Shown here: positions 1-6,370 of the stretch, piece by piece | Layout of the letters: every line of letters begins with the position of its first letter | Position numbering within the stretch: the first letter of the stretch is position 1 | Assembly: GCA_039812685.1 (NCBI GenBank) | Contig: JBDIBB010000117.1 | Location: forward strand, 1 to 11,294 | Direction: 5' to 3' | DNA: 11,294 nt | DNA from: JBDIBB01 sp039812685 | GTDB lineage: Bacteria > Acidobacteriota > Vicinamibacteria > Vicinamibacterales > JAFNAJ01 | Program-made: the position numbers and the translations under genes | The notes under the pieces: model-generated | The model's input: the letters and a program-made list of their open reading frames with translations, nothing else | Databases searched by the model: none | What the model was told of the DNA's origin: nothing

Positions 1-1173
1 GACGACCACCGACATCGACACCTGCGTGCCGCTCGCGATCCGGAACGGCGGGCCCGGGTACGAGGACCACTCGAACCCGCTCGGCGTCTGCGGGTTCTGC
101 TGCAGTTCGACGCGCACCTCGAGCTTCGGCCCGCCCTGCAGCAGGCTCCTGGCCAGTTCGGGGTTGGCGGTGGTGGCGATCACGGTGTCGGCGGCGACGG
201 GGTACTCGCTGACGGACTTCACCTTCGCCTTCATGAAGCCGAACTCCTCGCGCTTCACGGTGGTCGGCGAGATCTGCGCCTCGAAGCCGGGCTGGACGCG
301 CTTGCCCACGCTCGAGTCGACGTAGACCACCGGCTCGAAGGTGTTCGACGGCGGCTCGATCACCGCGACGACGTCGCCGGCGCGTACGGTCTCGCCGGCG
401 CCCTTCTTCACCTCGATGATGCGGCCGGTGAAGTTCGAGACGATCTGTGCCGTGGCGGTCGCCACCGTCGTCGCGCTCTGCACCTTCTGCTGCGCCATCT
501 CGACCTGGCCCTGGCGGGCGCGGATGCGCTGCGAGATCCCCGCGTTCTGCGCCGCGAGCGCGTCGATCTGGCCGTTGAGGCCCGAGATGTTGCCGCGCGT
601 CGCGATGATCTGCTGCCGCAACTGCTCCACGCGCGCCGCCGTCGTCATCCCCTTCTTCAGCAGATCCTCGCGCGCCTTGAGATCGGCCTCGAGCGAGGTG
701 ATCTGCGCGCGCAGCATGCCGATCTCGCCGCGCAGGCTCGAGATGCGCGCGCTGTTCTGCGCCATCGTGCCCTGGTCCTCGATGTTCGACATCGAGGAGT
801 CGCGCTGCGCCTGCTCGAGCTGCTCGCGCGCCATCTTCACGTTCTCGGCCGAGTCGACCTGCCGGATCTCGCCGACCACCTGTTCGGCCTTCACCGTGTC
901 GTTCACCCGCACGTCGAAGCGGGCAATCGTGCCGCTGCCCGTGGCCCGGATCTCCTGCAGGGCGCCGCCGCTGATGAGGATGCCCTGCCCGTCCACCTTG
1001 CTCGGCATGCTGCCGAACCAGCTCCAGACGAGCGCCCCCGCCAGCATCGCCGCCACGGTGAGCAGCGCAACCCAGCCCTTGGGCGAGGTCACTTCCATCG
1101 CCACGTCCAGGCGCTCCGGCGAGGAGAGCTTGTCCATGGCGGCCTTGCGGAACAGCGGGTTGTTCTCGGCCAT
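1..1173 (-). CDS. NHLP/NHLM-type bacteriocin secretion protein, HlyD family (3' truncated by window edge)
   Basis: Membrane-fusion (adaptor) protein that would link an inner-membrane peptide-exporting ABC transporter to an outer-membrane TolC channel. 391 residues are visible from ATG at 1173; the stop lies left of the window. A short cytoplasmic N-terminus carries the motif LSSPERLD (16-23) followed by VTSPKGW (28-34), then one transmembrane helix (about 35-54). After it come a first lipoyl half (about 70-105), a Gln/Arg-rich coiled coil (about 106-235), the second lipoyl half (about 244-275) and a beta-barrel region containing GFMKAKVKSVSEYP (312-325) and TPSGFEWSS (363-371). These signatures are those I know from the NHLP/NHLM bacteriocin HlyD family (TIGR03794); about 20-30 C-terminal residues should be missing. 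The family normally sits beside NHLP peptidase/ABC subunits, expected further left. It follows the TolC-like gene by 78 bp on the same strand. No strong ribosome site is seen; the nearest purine run is about 20 nt upstream. HlyD type is certain, NHLP subtype very likely. Confidence 0.9.
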   Translation of the reverse strand, partial: MAENNPLFRKAAMDKLSSPERLDVAMEVTSPKGWVALLTVAAMLAGALVWSWFGSMPSKVDGQGILISGGALQEIRATGSGTIARFDVRVNDTVKAEQVVGEIRQVDSAENVKMAREQLEQAQRDSSMSNIEDQGTMAQNSARISSLRGEIGMLRAQITSLEADLKAREDLLKKGMTTAARVEQLRQQIIATRGNISGLNGQIDALAAQNAGISQRIRARQGQVEMAQQKVQSATTVATATAQIVSNFTGRIIEVKKGAGETVRAGDVVAVIEPPSNTFEPVVYVDSSVGKRVQPGFEAQISPTTVKREEFGFMKAKVKSVSEYPVAADTVIATTANPELARSLLQGGPKLEVRVELQQNPQTPSGFEWSSYPGPPFRIASGTQVSMSVVV

Positions 1174-1210
1174 GTCAGTCGTCGCTGCGGATCTTCCCGG
1201 TTCGGTCGCC

Positions 1211-1242
1211 ACGGCCGCGCGTGCCCACGGCCGCGCGTGCCC
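1211..1242. repeat. 16-bp perfect tandem duplication in the TolC2-HlyD spacer
   Basis: The unit ACGGCCGCGCGTGCCC occurs at 1211-1226 and again at 1227-1242, with a degenerate third start (ACGCCCGCG) running up to the stop codon of the TolC-like gene at 1252. It fills nearly half of the 78-bp gap before the HlyD start. The GC-rich units can each form short stems in the transcript, but no T-tract follows, so it is not an ordinary terminator. It may be simple slippage. Confidence 0.85.
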
Positions 1243-1251
1243 ACGCCCGCG

Positions 1252-3447
1252 TCAGCGCGTCGCGGGCAGGGTGAACAGGCTCGTGGCGAAGGTGACGCGC
1301 TCGGCCGCGCTCCCCTCGCCGTCCCAGCCGACCAGGTCGCCCGTCTCGTACCGCAGCCTGGCCATCGTGCTGTGGAACACCAGTTCCGCCCGCGCGAGCG
1401 CCACCTTGTCGTTGGTGAGCGCCTCCTCGGTCGTCAGCACGTCGATCACCGTGATCTCGCCGGCGCGCAGCTGCTCCATGGCGCCCGTCAGCGCGTCGGT
1501 GTCGCGCGCCACGGCATCGCGGCGCTGCGCCACCACGGTGGCGGCCTTGCGCACGGCCTCGGCGGCGCTCTGCACGCTGGCCCGGATCGTGCGCCGCAGA
1601 TCGCCGGCGCGGATGCGGCTCTGGCGTTCGGTGGCCTGCGCCTGCGCGAACCGGCCTTCGGCGGCGTGGTTGCCCAGCGGGAACTCCACGCTGAAGCGCG
1701 CCGACACGAAGGGCTCCCACCGGCCCGTCAGCGAGCGGTACACGCCCCGGCCCGAGTACCAGCGCACGGGCGACTTGATCGGGTCTGGCGTCTCGAAATC
1801 CGAGTAGATGGGGAACCGTTCGTCCTCGAAGTAGCGGAAGAACGGGCTCTCGTAGCGGTTGGACAGGCCCGCGGTGAGCGACAGGTCGAACTTCCGCCGC
1901 AGGTCGGACGAGGCGCCCGCCGTGAGCGCCGCCGACGCCGCGGCCTGCCGCTCGGCGCCGCGCAGATCGAGCCGTCGCGTCAGTGCGGTCTCGGCCAGCG
2001 CATCCACCGACAGGTCGATCGCCGGCGGCACCTCGGCGAAGCCGTCGGTCGTCGCGGGCCACGCCGCGCCCGCCGCGTCGAGCCCGATCGTCTCGGCGAG
2101 ACCGGCCCGCGCGTTGATCAGATCGACCTGCGCGCGGATGGCCGCCGATCCGACCTGCACGGCCCTGGCCTGCGCGCGATCGAGATCGAGCCGCGCGACA
2201 TCGCCCACCGTCACCAGTTGCTCGACCATCGAGGCCAGCTGTTTCTGCCGCTCGGCCGACTCGGCCAGCATCGCCGCCACCTGTGCGGCCGCCACGGCGT
2301 TGAGGTGGGCGAGTGTGGCGCTGAGGGCCGTCTGCGACACGGCGTGCCGCAGGCGATCGGTCTCGGCGCCGACGGCGATGGCGGCGGCGCGCTCCTGCGC
2401 GGTGGCGGCCGAAGAGCCCAGCCCCCGCCCCAGCGGCATGTTGAAGGTGACCGACCCGCGCGAGGGGAACGAGTTCGGCATGCCGAGGCCCCCGAAACCC
2501 GGATCCAGCGGACGGTCGCGGTACGCCTGCTCGTCGGTCTGCAGCGAGAGATCGGCGCTCAACCCGAGGCCGCTGCGCCAGGTGCGGGACCAGGCCGCCT
2601 CGAAGGTGAAGGTCCGCCGCAACTGGTCCTCGGCGATCGGGCCGAGCCGCTCCAGCCCGAGGCGCGCCCGCGCCGCGATGGCCTCCGACAGCTCGGCCGA
2701 GAACCCGAAGAACTCGCGCCGCAACTGGTCGGTGCTGCGCAGGATGCCTGCCAGCGCCTCGCCACCCGAGATGTTGGTCTTCGCCAGGTAGCGCGCCAGC
2801 AGCGAGTCGCCCTCTCGCGCGTAGGGATCGAGCGAGCAGATGTCGGCGAGGTTGATCTGGTTCTGCAGGCCGCCCAGCGTGGTGTTGATCCGGAAGAAGA
2901 TGTCGCGGTCGATGCCGATCTGCGAGAGCTCGGCCTGATCGACGAAGTCGGTGGTGAACGCGCTGTCGGTGTTCAGGCCGAGGAACGCGCGCGGGCACGG
3001 CGGCGATCCGCCGGCCGGCAGGTTGAAGAGGTCGCGGAAGGCGCGCTCGAGCAGGGTGAAGTCGTCGGCGATCACGCGGAGCCCGAGCCGGTTCTGGAAC
3101 TCGGCCTCACGGAACTCCGGCCGGATCTGCGTCTGCTCGAACCGCACGCCGGGCGCCACGCGGAACACGCTGTCGAAGGCGCCACGCGTGCGCTGCACCC
3201 GGCCGATGGCGCCCTGAACGCTCTGCACGCCTGCGGCCAGGCCCGGCGCGTGCAGCAGCGCCAGGCGCACGCTGTCTCCCAGCGTGAGTGAGGCGGGCGG
3301 GGCCGGCGGCGCGAAGTCGCGCGCCGTGAGGATGTCGTGCGCCGGCACCTGCACCGTCGCCGGGGCCGCCTGCTGCGCGGAGGCCGGCACCGCGATCGAC
3401 AGCGCGAGCAGCGCCGCCGCGCACCAACGGGTGGTGGCCACGCTCAC
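1252..3447 (-). CDS. TolC-family outer-membrane efflux protein (second of a tandem pair)
   Basis: 731-residue outer-membrane channel of the TolC/OEP family, predicted to be an exit duct for the adjacent HlyD-dependent peptide exporter. A signal peptide (cut near ASAQQ, residues 22-26) is followed by a first helical repeat with LTLGDSVRLALLHAPGL (about 54-70). The first barrel strand begins at the GAFDSVF segment (89-95). The second half repeats the fold: a helical hairpin about 365-455, a strand pair about 516-590 and a final hairpin about 594-705 with GEITVIDVLTTEEALTND (about 663-680). It is much longer than E. coli TolC because about 165 residues (about 112-276) are inserted between the first and second barrel strands, a position expected to face the cell exterior. 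Cys151 and Cys204 in this insert could form a disulfide. The GTG start at 3447 shares GTGA with the stop of the upstream TolC-like gene, implying translational coupling. A second in-frame GTG at 3441, better spaced from the GGGGAGGTGA purine run, is an alternative start. Confidence 0.9.
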   Translation of the reverse strand: MSVATTRWCAAALLALSIAVPASAQQAAPATVQVPAHDILTARDFAPPAPPASLTLGDSVRLALLHAPGLAAGVQSVQGAIGRVQRTRGAFDSVFRVAPGVRFEQTQIRPEFREAEFQNRLGLRVIADDFTLLERAFRDLFNLPAGGSPPCPRAFLGLNTDSAFTTDFVDQAELSQIGIDRDIFFRINTTLGGLQNQINLADICSLDPYAREGDSLLARYLAKTNISGGEALAGILRSTDQLRREFFGFSAELSEAIAARARLGLERLGPIAEDQLRRTFTFEAAWSRTWRSGLGLSADLSLQTDEQAYRDRPLDPGFGGLGMPNSFPSRGSVTFNMPLGRGLGSSAATAQERAAAIAVGAETDRLRHAVSQTALSATLAHLNAVAAAQVAAMLAESAERQKQLASMVEQLVTVGDVARLDLDRAQARAVQVGSAAIRAQVDLINARAGLAETIGLDAAGAAWPATTDGFAEVPPAIDLSVDALAETALTRRLDLRGAERQAAASAALTAGASSDLRRKFDLSLTAGLSNRYESPFFRYFEDERFPIYSDFETPDPIKSPVRWYSGRGVYRSLTGRWEPFVSARFSVEFPLGNHAAEGRFAQAQATERQSRIRAGDLRRTIRASVQSAAEAVRKAATVVAQRRDAVARDTDALTGAMEQLRAGEITVIDVLTTEEALTNDKVALARAELVFHSTMARLRYETGDLVGWDGEGSAAERVTFATSLFTLPATR

Positions 3448-5390
3448 CTCCCCACGCCAGCCGGCGGCGTCGTCAGGCTCGGCAGTGTCGGTGCCCCGCC
3501 CTCGAGCAGCGTGCCCGACTCGTAGCGAAGCTGCGCGATCAGTTGCGCCAGCTCCTGGCGGGCCGCTATCAGCCCCAGACGCGAGTCGGTCTGCTGCTGC
3601 TCGGTGAGCAGCGTGTCGATCAGGGTGGACTCGCCCGCCTTCAGGCGCTCGATCTCGCTCTCGACCGTACGCTGGTAGAGGTCAGCGGCCTGCTGCTGCA
3701 GCTTCACGCGCTCCACGGCCGCGGGCAGCGAGGTGACGCCGGCCAGCGCGCGCAGCCGCGCCTGCCGCCGCAGGTCGCCGTAGGCGATGCGCCGCGTGCG
3801 CAGATCGGCCTCGGCCTGGGCGAGCGCGCCCTTCGCCCGGTTGTTGCCGAGCGGCTTCTCGTACTCCGCGCTGAGGTCGGCGCTCGGGCCCACCCAGCGG
3901 TCCCATGTGTTGTTGAGCGTCGACTCGTCGAGGGCGGTGTAATAGGCGCGCCCCGTCAGATCGAGCTTCGAACGCAGTTCCGTGGACGCGCCCTCGGCCA
4001 CCACCTGGCCCGCCGCCTGCCGCCGATCTGCCGCCGCGAGGTCGGCGCGGCCGTCCACCGGCAGGCCGTCCAGGGTGAGCGCGGGCGCCGCCTCGACCGC
4101 CGGGAAGCCGTCGCTGGCACTGGGCAGCGTCGCCTCCTCGCCGGTGGTGCCCAGCCCCATCGCCGTCGCCAGGTCGATCCGCGCCGTGCGCAAGCGGCGC
4201 TGCGCGTCCTCGAACTGGGCCCGCGCGCGGGCCACGCCGGCCTGGGCGCGCGACAACTCGATGCCCGGCAGGTCGCCCACCTTGATGAGGCCGTCGGTGA
4301 GCTCCGCAATGCGCGTCTGCAGTTCGACGGAGCGCTGCGCCACCTCCACACTCTCCTGCGCCGCGCGCAGCGACCAGTAGGCGTTGACCGTCCGCAGCGT
4401 GCTCACCGCCCGCTGGTGCGAGAGCTGCAGTTCGGACGCCTGCTGCTCGATGGCCGCCGCGCGCTCGCGGGCCGCCACCGCCCTGGCGCCGCGGCCCCGC
4501 AGCAGCGGCACCGCCAGGCCGACGCCCGCCTTCAGGGTGTAGAGGTCCTTCAGGCCCTTGCCGCCATCCTCGGCCGCCCCGCCCTTGCCCTTGAAGTTGG
4601 TGCCTTCCATCGATCCCTCGAAGAACGGCGCGATGCCGACGCCCGAGCGGAACAGCTTCTGGAACGACACGTTGACGTTGTTCCGGTAGAAGAACTCGTC
4701 CACGGGCGGATCGCCCAGCCGCTGGCGCCGGACGATGTTCTCGGCCAGCAACTGGTCGTTCTGCGCGAACGTGCTCCGCGCGCGCGCCAGCTGGTCGGCG
4801 ATGAACTGGTTGCGCTGGGTCGCGAGATCCGCACGCACGGCCGGATCCGGCTCGCGCGCGATCAGCGTGTCGAAGGTCCGGACCTGGGCCGCCAGCGACG
4901 GGCTGATGGCCGTGAGCTGCGCCATCTGCTGCTCGCTGCCCGGCGGCGCGCTCTGGACGGCGGTGAGCGCGTCCCGCAGGTCGCGCGACCGCGCGAGGTC
5001 GGTGCGCTGCTGCGCAATGCTCTGGTCGAGCGTCTCGCGCTTCTCACGCTCCGAGTCCTTGCGGCTCTGCGTGAGTTCCTGGACACGGTACTCGGTGAAG
5101 AGGCTCGCGATGATCGTCGGATCGAAGGCGCCGGCTTCCTGCTGGACCACGCCCTTCTGGAAGTCGATCGCCGCCTGCTGCTGCTGGAGCGCCGGATCGT
5201 GCTGCAGGGTGAGCCGGACGGCCTCCTGGAGCCCGACGCCCTGGGGTTCGAACCGCACGACGGGCGCGGCCGGTGCCGTCCCGCCGGGCGGCGGGCCCGC
5301 CGAAGGGGCTTGCGCGAAGACAGAGGTCGCCGCGGCGAGCAGTCCGCAGGCGATCAGCGCCACACCATGTCGGGGGCAGGAACGAGTCAT
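3444..5390 (-). CDS. TolC-family outer-membrane efflux protein (first of a tandem pair)
   Basis: 648-residue TolC/OEP-family channel and the first gene of the export operon. The reading frame is open far upstream, but the start is fixed at ATG 5390 by a GAGGG ribosome site seven bases before it and by the signal peptide that follows (MTRSC, hydrophobic 9-26, cleavage near VFAQA). GVGLQEAVRLTLQHDPAL (51-68) is the classic first-helix motif. FDPTIIASLF (89-98) starts the barrel, and YTLKAGVGLAVPLLRGRG (284-301) is the strand entering the second helix. The second repeat ends with GESTLIDTLLTEQQQTDSR (586-604) and LRYESGTLLEGG (621-632). Residues about 103-236 form a charged, helix-rich insert between two barrel strands, predicted to be extracellular and unlike the insert of the neighbouring paralogue. 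Its last bases overlap the next gene by four. Two TolC proteins in front of one HlyD gene is unusual. Family assignment is firm; that it serves peptide export is inferred from the HlyD partner. Confidence 0.92.
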   Translation of the reverse strand: MTRSCPRHGVALIACGLLAAATSVFAQAPSAGPPPGGTAPAAPVVRFEPQGVGLQEAVRLTLQHDPALQQQQAAIDFQKGVVQQEAGAFDPTIIASLFTEYRVQELTQSRKDSEREKRETLDQSIAQQRTDLARSRDLRDALTAVQSAPPGSEQQMAQLTAISPSLAAQVRTFDTLIAREPDPAVRADLATQRNQFIADQLARARSTFAQNDQLLAENIVRRQRLGDPPVDEFFYRNNVNVSFQKLFRSGVGIAPFFEGSMEGTNFKGKGGAAEDGGKGLKDLYTLKAGVGLAVPLLRGRGARAVAARERAAAIEQQASELQLSHQRAVSTLRTVNAYWSLRAAQESVEVAQRSVELQTRIAELTDGLIKVGDLPGIELSRAQAGVARARAQFEDAQRRLRTARIDLATAMGLGTTGEEATLPSASDGFPAVEAAPALTLDGLPVDGRADLAAADRRQAAGQVVAEGASTELRSKLDLTGRAYYTALDESTLNNTWDRWVGPSADLSAEYEKPLGNNRAKGALAQAEADLRTRRIAYGDLRRQARLRALAGVTSLPAAVERVKLQQQAADLYQRTVESEIERLKAGESTLIDTLLTEQQQTDSRLGLIAARQELAQLIAQLRYESGTLLEGGAPTLPSLTTPPAGVGR

Positions 5391-5391
5391 C

Positions 5392-5404
5392 GTGAGACCC
5401 TCAC
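5392..5404 (-). promoter_or_regulatory. Small hairpin over the ribosome-binding site of the first TolC gene
   Basis: GTGAG-ACC-CTCAC is a perfect 5-bp inverted repeat with a 3-base loop. In the minus-strand transcript it reads GUGAG GGU CUCAC, and the Shine-Dalgarno bases GAGGG lie across the 5' arm and loop, one base from the start codon. It could dampen initiation, but such a short hairpin can arise by chance. Confidence 0.4.
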
Positions 5405-5418
5405 TACGGCAAGACGGA

Positions 5419-5450
5419 CCGGCGGTATCCGGCGCTGCCTCCGCCGCCGG
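5419..5450 (-). promoter_or_regulatory. GC-rich stem-loop in the export-operon leader
   Basis: CCGGCGG (5419-5425) pairs with CCGCCGG (5444-5450), seven perfect pairs around an 18-base loop. An overlapping alternative, CCGGCG (5429-5434) with CGCCGG (5445-5450), competes for the same 3' arm. It lies about 30-60 nt before the start codon of the first TolC gene. No T-tract follows, so it is not a textbook terminator. Chance pairing is a real concern at this base composition. Confidence 0.35.
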
Positions 5451-5481
5451 AAACCGGGCGGCCGCGGCACGCGGACACCGC

Positions 5482-5556
5482 CGTCTCCAGGGCTCGAACC
5501 CTCGGCCGGCACCGTGGACGATCCGCGCCACGACCGTGGCCCGCTGCCTGGAGACG
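5482..5556 (-). ncRNA. Structured 75-nt leader element of the export operon
   Basis: CGTCTCCAGG at 5482-5491 is perfectly complementary to CCTGGAGACG at 5547-5556, ten pairs enclosing 55 nt. Inside lies a second stem-loop, GCCAC-GACC-GTGGC (5527-5540). A third, AGGG/CCCT around TCGA (5489-5502), shares bases with the outer stem, so the two pairings exclude each other. The element begins a few bases after the expected transcription start of the minus-strand promoter at 5567-5575 and ends about 90 nt before the first TolC start codon. The layout resembles a 5' leader control element, but I recognise no known riboswitch. It is tRNA-sized but does not fold as a tRNA. Confidence 0.35.
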
Positions 5557-5566
5557 AACGCCGCGA

Positions 5567-5575
5567 ATTCTAGCA
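5567..5575 (-). promoter_or_regulatory. Extended -10 promoter of the TolC-TolC-HlyD operon
   Basis: On the minus strand the bases read TGCTAGAAT: the extended -10 dinucleotide TG, one base, then TAGAAT, five of six matches to TATAAT. It sits in one of the few AT-richer spots of this intergenic region. No good -35 hexamer is found 16-18 bp upstream, which is tolerated in extended -10 promoters. Transcription would start near 5560, giving a leader of about 170 nt. Confidence 0.5.
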
Positions 5576-5753
5576 GACTCCTCAGCCGTAGGCGCGGGAT
5601 CTTCGCACCCCGACACGCGAGGCGCGACGCGCCGGCGACGGGAGTACGAACCTTCGGGAAGACCGGCCCGACCATCGACGCCCCAGGCCGCGACTCGCGG
5701 ACCAGTCCGCGCAACCCGCCCGGCGTCGGAGCCCGCCGACCGCCCGCACGCGG

Positions 5754-5783
5754 TTGCCCGGGTTGCACAGGGCGTGCTAGCCT
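5754..5783 (+). promoter_or_regulatory. Putative promoter of the lipoprotein gene
   Basis: TTGCCC (5754-5759), an 18-bp spacer and TAGCCT (5778-5783), with TG one base before the -10 (extended -10, TGCTAGCCT). Each hexamer is weak alone. The start would be near 5790, about 70 nt before the lipoprotein ATG. The -10 shares TGCTAG with the opposite-strand promoter of the export operon. Confidence 0.35.
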
Positions 5784-5862
5784 TACGTGGTTTCGAGGCA
5801 GGAAGAGCGTTCGTCGTTCCCCGCCGCAGGTGGCGGCCCGCCGGCGCTCGCCAGGATGGGCC

Positions 5863-6282
5863 ATGACCACGGTCGCAGACACCTTGCGCAGGGCACTGCT
5901 GCTGATTGCAGGAGTGGGGCTGACCACGACCCTCACCGCCTGCGCCGACGTCACGCCCACGGGCCCGTCGCTGGCCGACGTGCAGATCAGCGGGCTGGGG
6001 ATCGCTCCCACCACCGAGAATCCGGGCCTCTGCTGCTGTCGGGCCGTGGGCACGGCGGTGAACCGGAACAGCGTACCGGTCCACGTCACGCTGAAGATCT
6101 CGGCGTACGCGAATCCGCCAGGCGCCGAACCGGTCGCCTCGCTGATCTACTTCATCAAGGACTTCCAGCCCGGCGCCTCGCACACCATCGACGCGCCGGG
6201 CATCCTGTTTCCGTGCGCGAGCATCAGCCCGACCCTGAAGTACGAGGTCGAAGTACGCGGGCTGACGTTCCCGCCACTCTGA
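5863..6282 (+). CDS. Small lipoprotein with triple-cysteine motif and FxLYD-like fold
   Basis: 139 residues. The ATG at 5863 follows an AGGA ribosome site (5853-5856) and opens a lipoprotein signal: Arg-Arg at 9-10, a hydrophobic stretch 11-24 and the lipobox LTAC with lipidated Cys27. The mature part has a Thr/Pro linker, then LCCCRAVGTAVNRN (56-69), a beta-rich stretch with IYFIKDFQPGASHTID (95-110), a lone Cys118 and a beta C-terminus ending FPPL. The order 'hydrophobic-G-x-V-x-N, beta strands, aromatic-x-x-PG' resembles small Ig-like FxLYD domains; that likeness is by eye. Cys57, Cys58, Cys59 and Cys118 could make disulfides or bind metal. It lies divergent from the export operon and 88 bp before the sigma-54 activator, possibly in the same transcript. 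It is not a plausible peptide precursor, because it has a lipobox and no double-glycine cleavage site. Function unknown. Confidence 0.75.
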   Translation: MTTVADTLRRALLLIAGVGLTTTLTACADVTPTGPSLADVQISGLGIAPTTENPGLCCCRAVGTAVNRNSVPVHVTLKISAYANPPGAEPVASLIYFIKDFQPGASHTIDAPGILFPCASISPTLKYEVEVRGLTFPPL

Positions 6283-6300
6283 CGGGGTCAGTCGGCCCGA

Positions 6301-6315
6301 GGCCGCTCCGCGGCC
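6301..6315 (+). terminator. Possible terminator hairpin after the lipoprotein gene
   Basis: GGCCGC-TCC-GCGGCC, six perfect pairs with a 3-base loop, 18 bp after the lipoprotein stop. No T-run follows, so it may only attenuate transcription into the sigma-54 activator gene, or be incidental. Confidence 0.3.
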
Positions 6316-6370
6316 AGTCGCGCGCGGCGCGCGGCGGCGCACCTCGACTCACTGGCCCGCGAGGTTCCGC

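Larger units (their letters stand above)
5391..5862. other. Divergent intergenic region between export operon and lipoprotein gene
   Basis: 472 bp without a convincing gene. The left two thirds form the promoter and about 170-nt leader of the minus-strand export operon, with several stem-loops. The stretch 5576-5753 has no recognisable element. The right end carries the plus-strand promoter of the lipoprotein gene and about 75 nt of leader. No short reading frame here has a ribosome site or a leader-peptide look (no Gly-Gly or NHLP-like precursor was found on either strand). Confidence 0.6.

Noticed and set aside
1175..3291. Very long antisense and alternate-frame reading frames (607 and 684 codons) over the second TolC gene
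   Set aside because: Arg/Gly/Ala-rich, no family resemblance, and they mirror a gene with clear signal peptide and TolC motifs; typical of GC-rich DNA.
5482..5556. tRNA gene on the minus strand (75 nt, pairing ends, GGTTCGAGCC resembling a T-loop)
   Set aside because: With the TTC placed canonically the T-stem has mismatches, there is no 7-base anticodon loop or D-arm, and no CCA follows; kept only as a leader structure.
3543..5573. 676-codon plus-strand frame over the first TolC gene
   Set aside because: Exact antisense register of the TolC coding sequence, rich in Arg/Leu/Glu, no ribosome site or domain.
5751..5768. Sigma-54 type -24/-12 promoter (GG ... TTGCA)
   Set aside because: GG and GC are 11 bases apart instead of the strict 10 and the -24 block does not match TGGC.
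5391..6089. N-terminal extension of the first TolC protein (same frame is open to 6089)
   Set aside because: A signal peptide and ribosome site fix the start at 5390; the extension crosses the lipoprotein gene and promoter region and has no family likeness.
5863..6282. The lipoprotein as the exported peptide precursor
   Set aside because: It has a lipobox, is too long, and lacks a Gly-Gly or NHLP leader; it is better read as an envelope lipoprotein.
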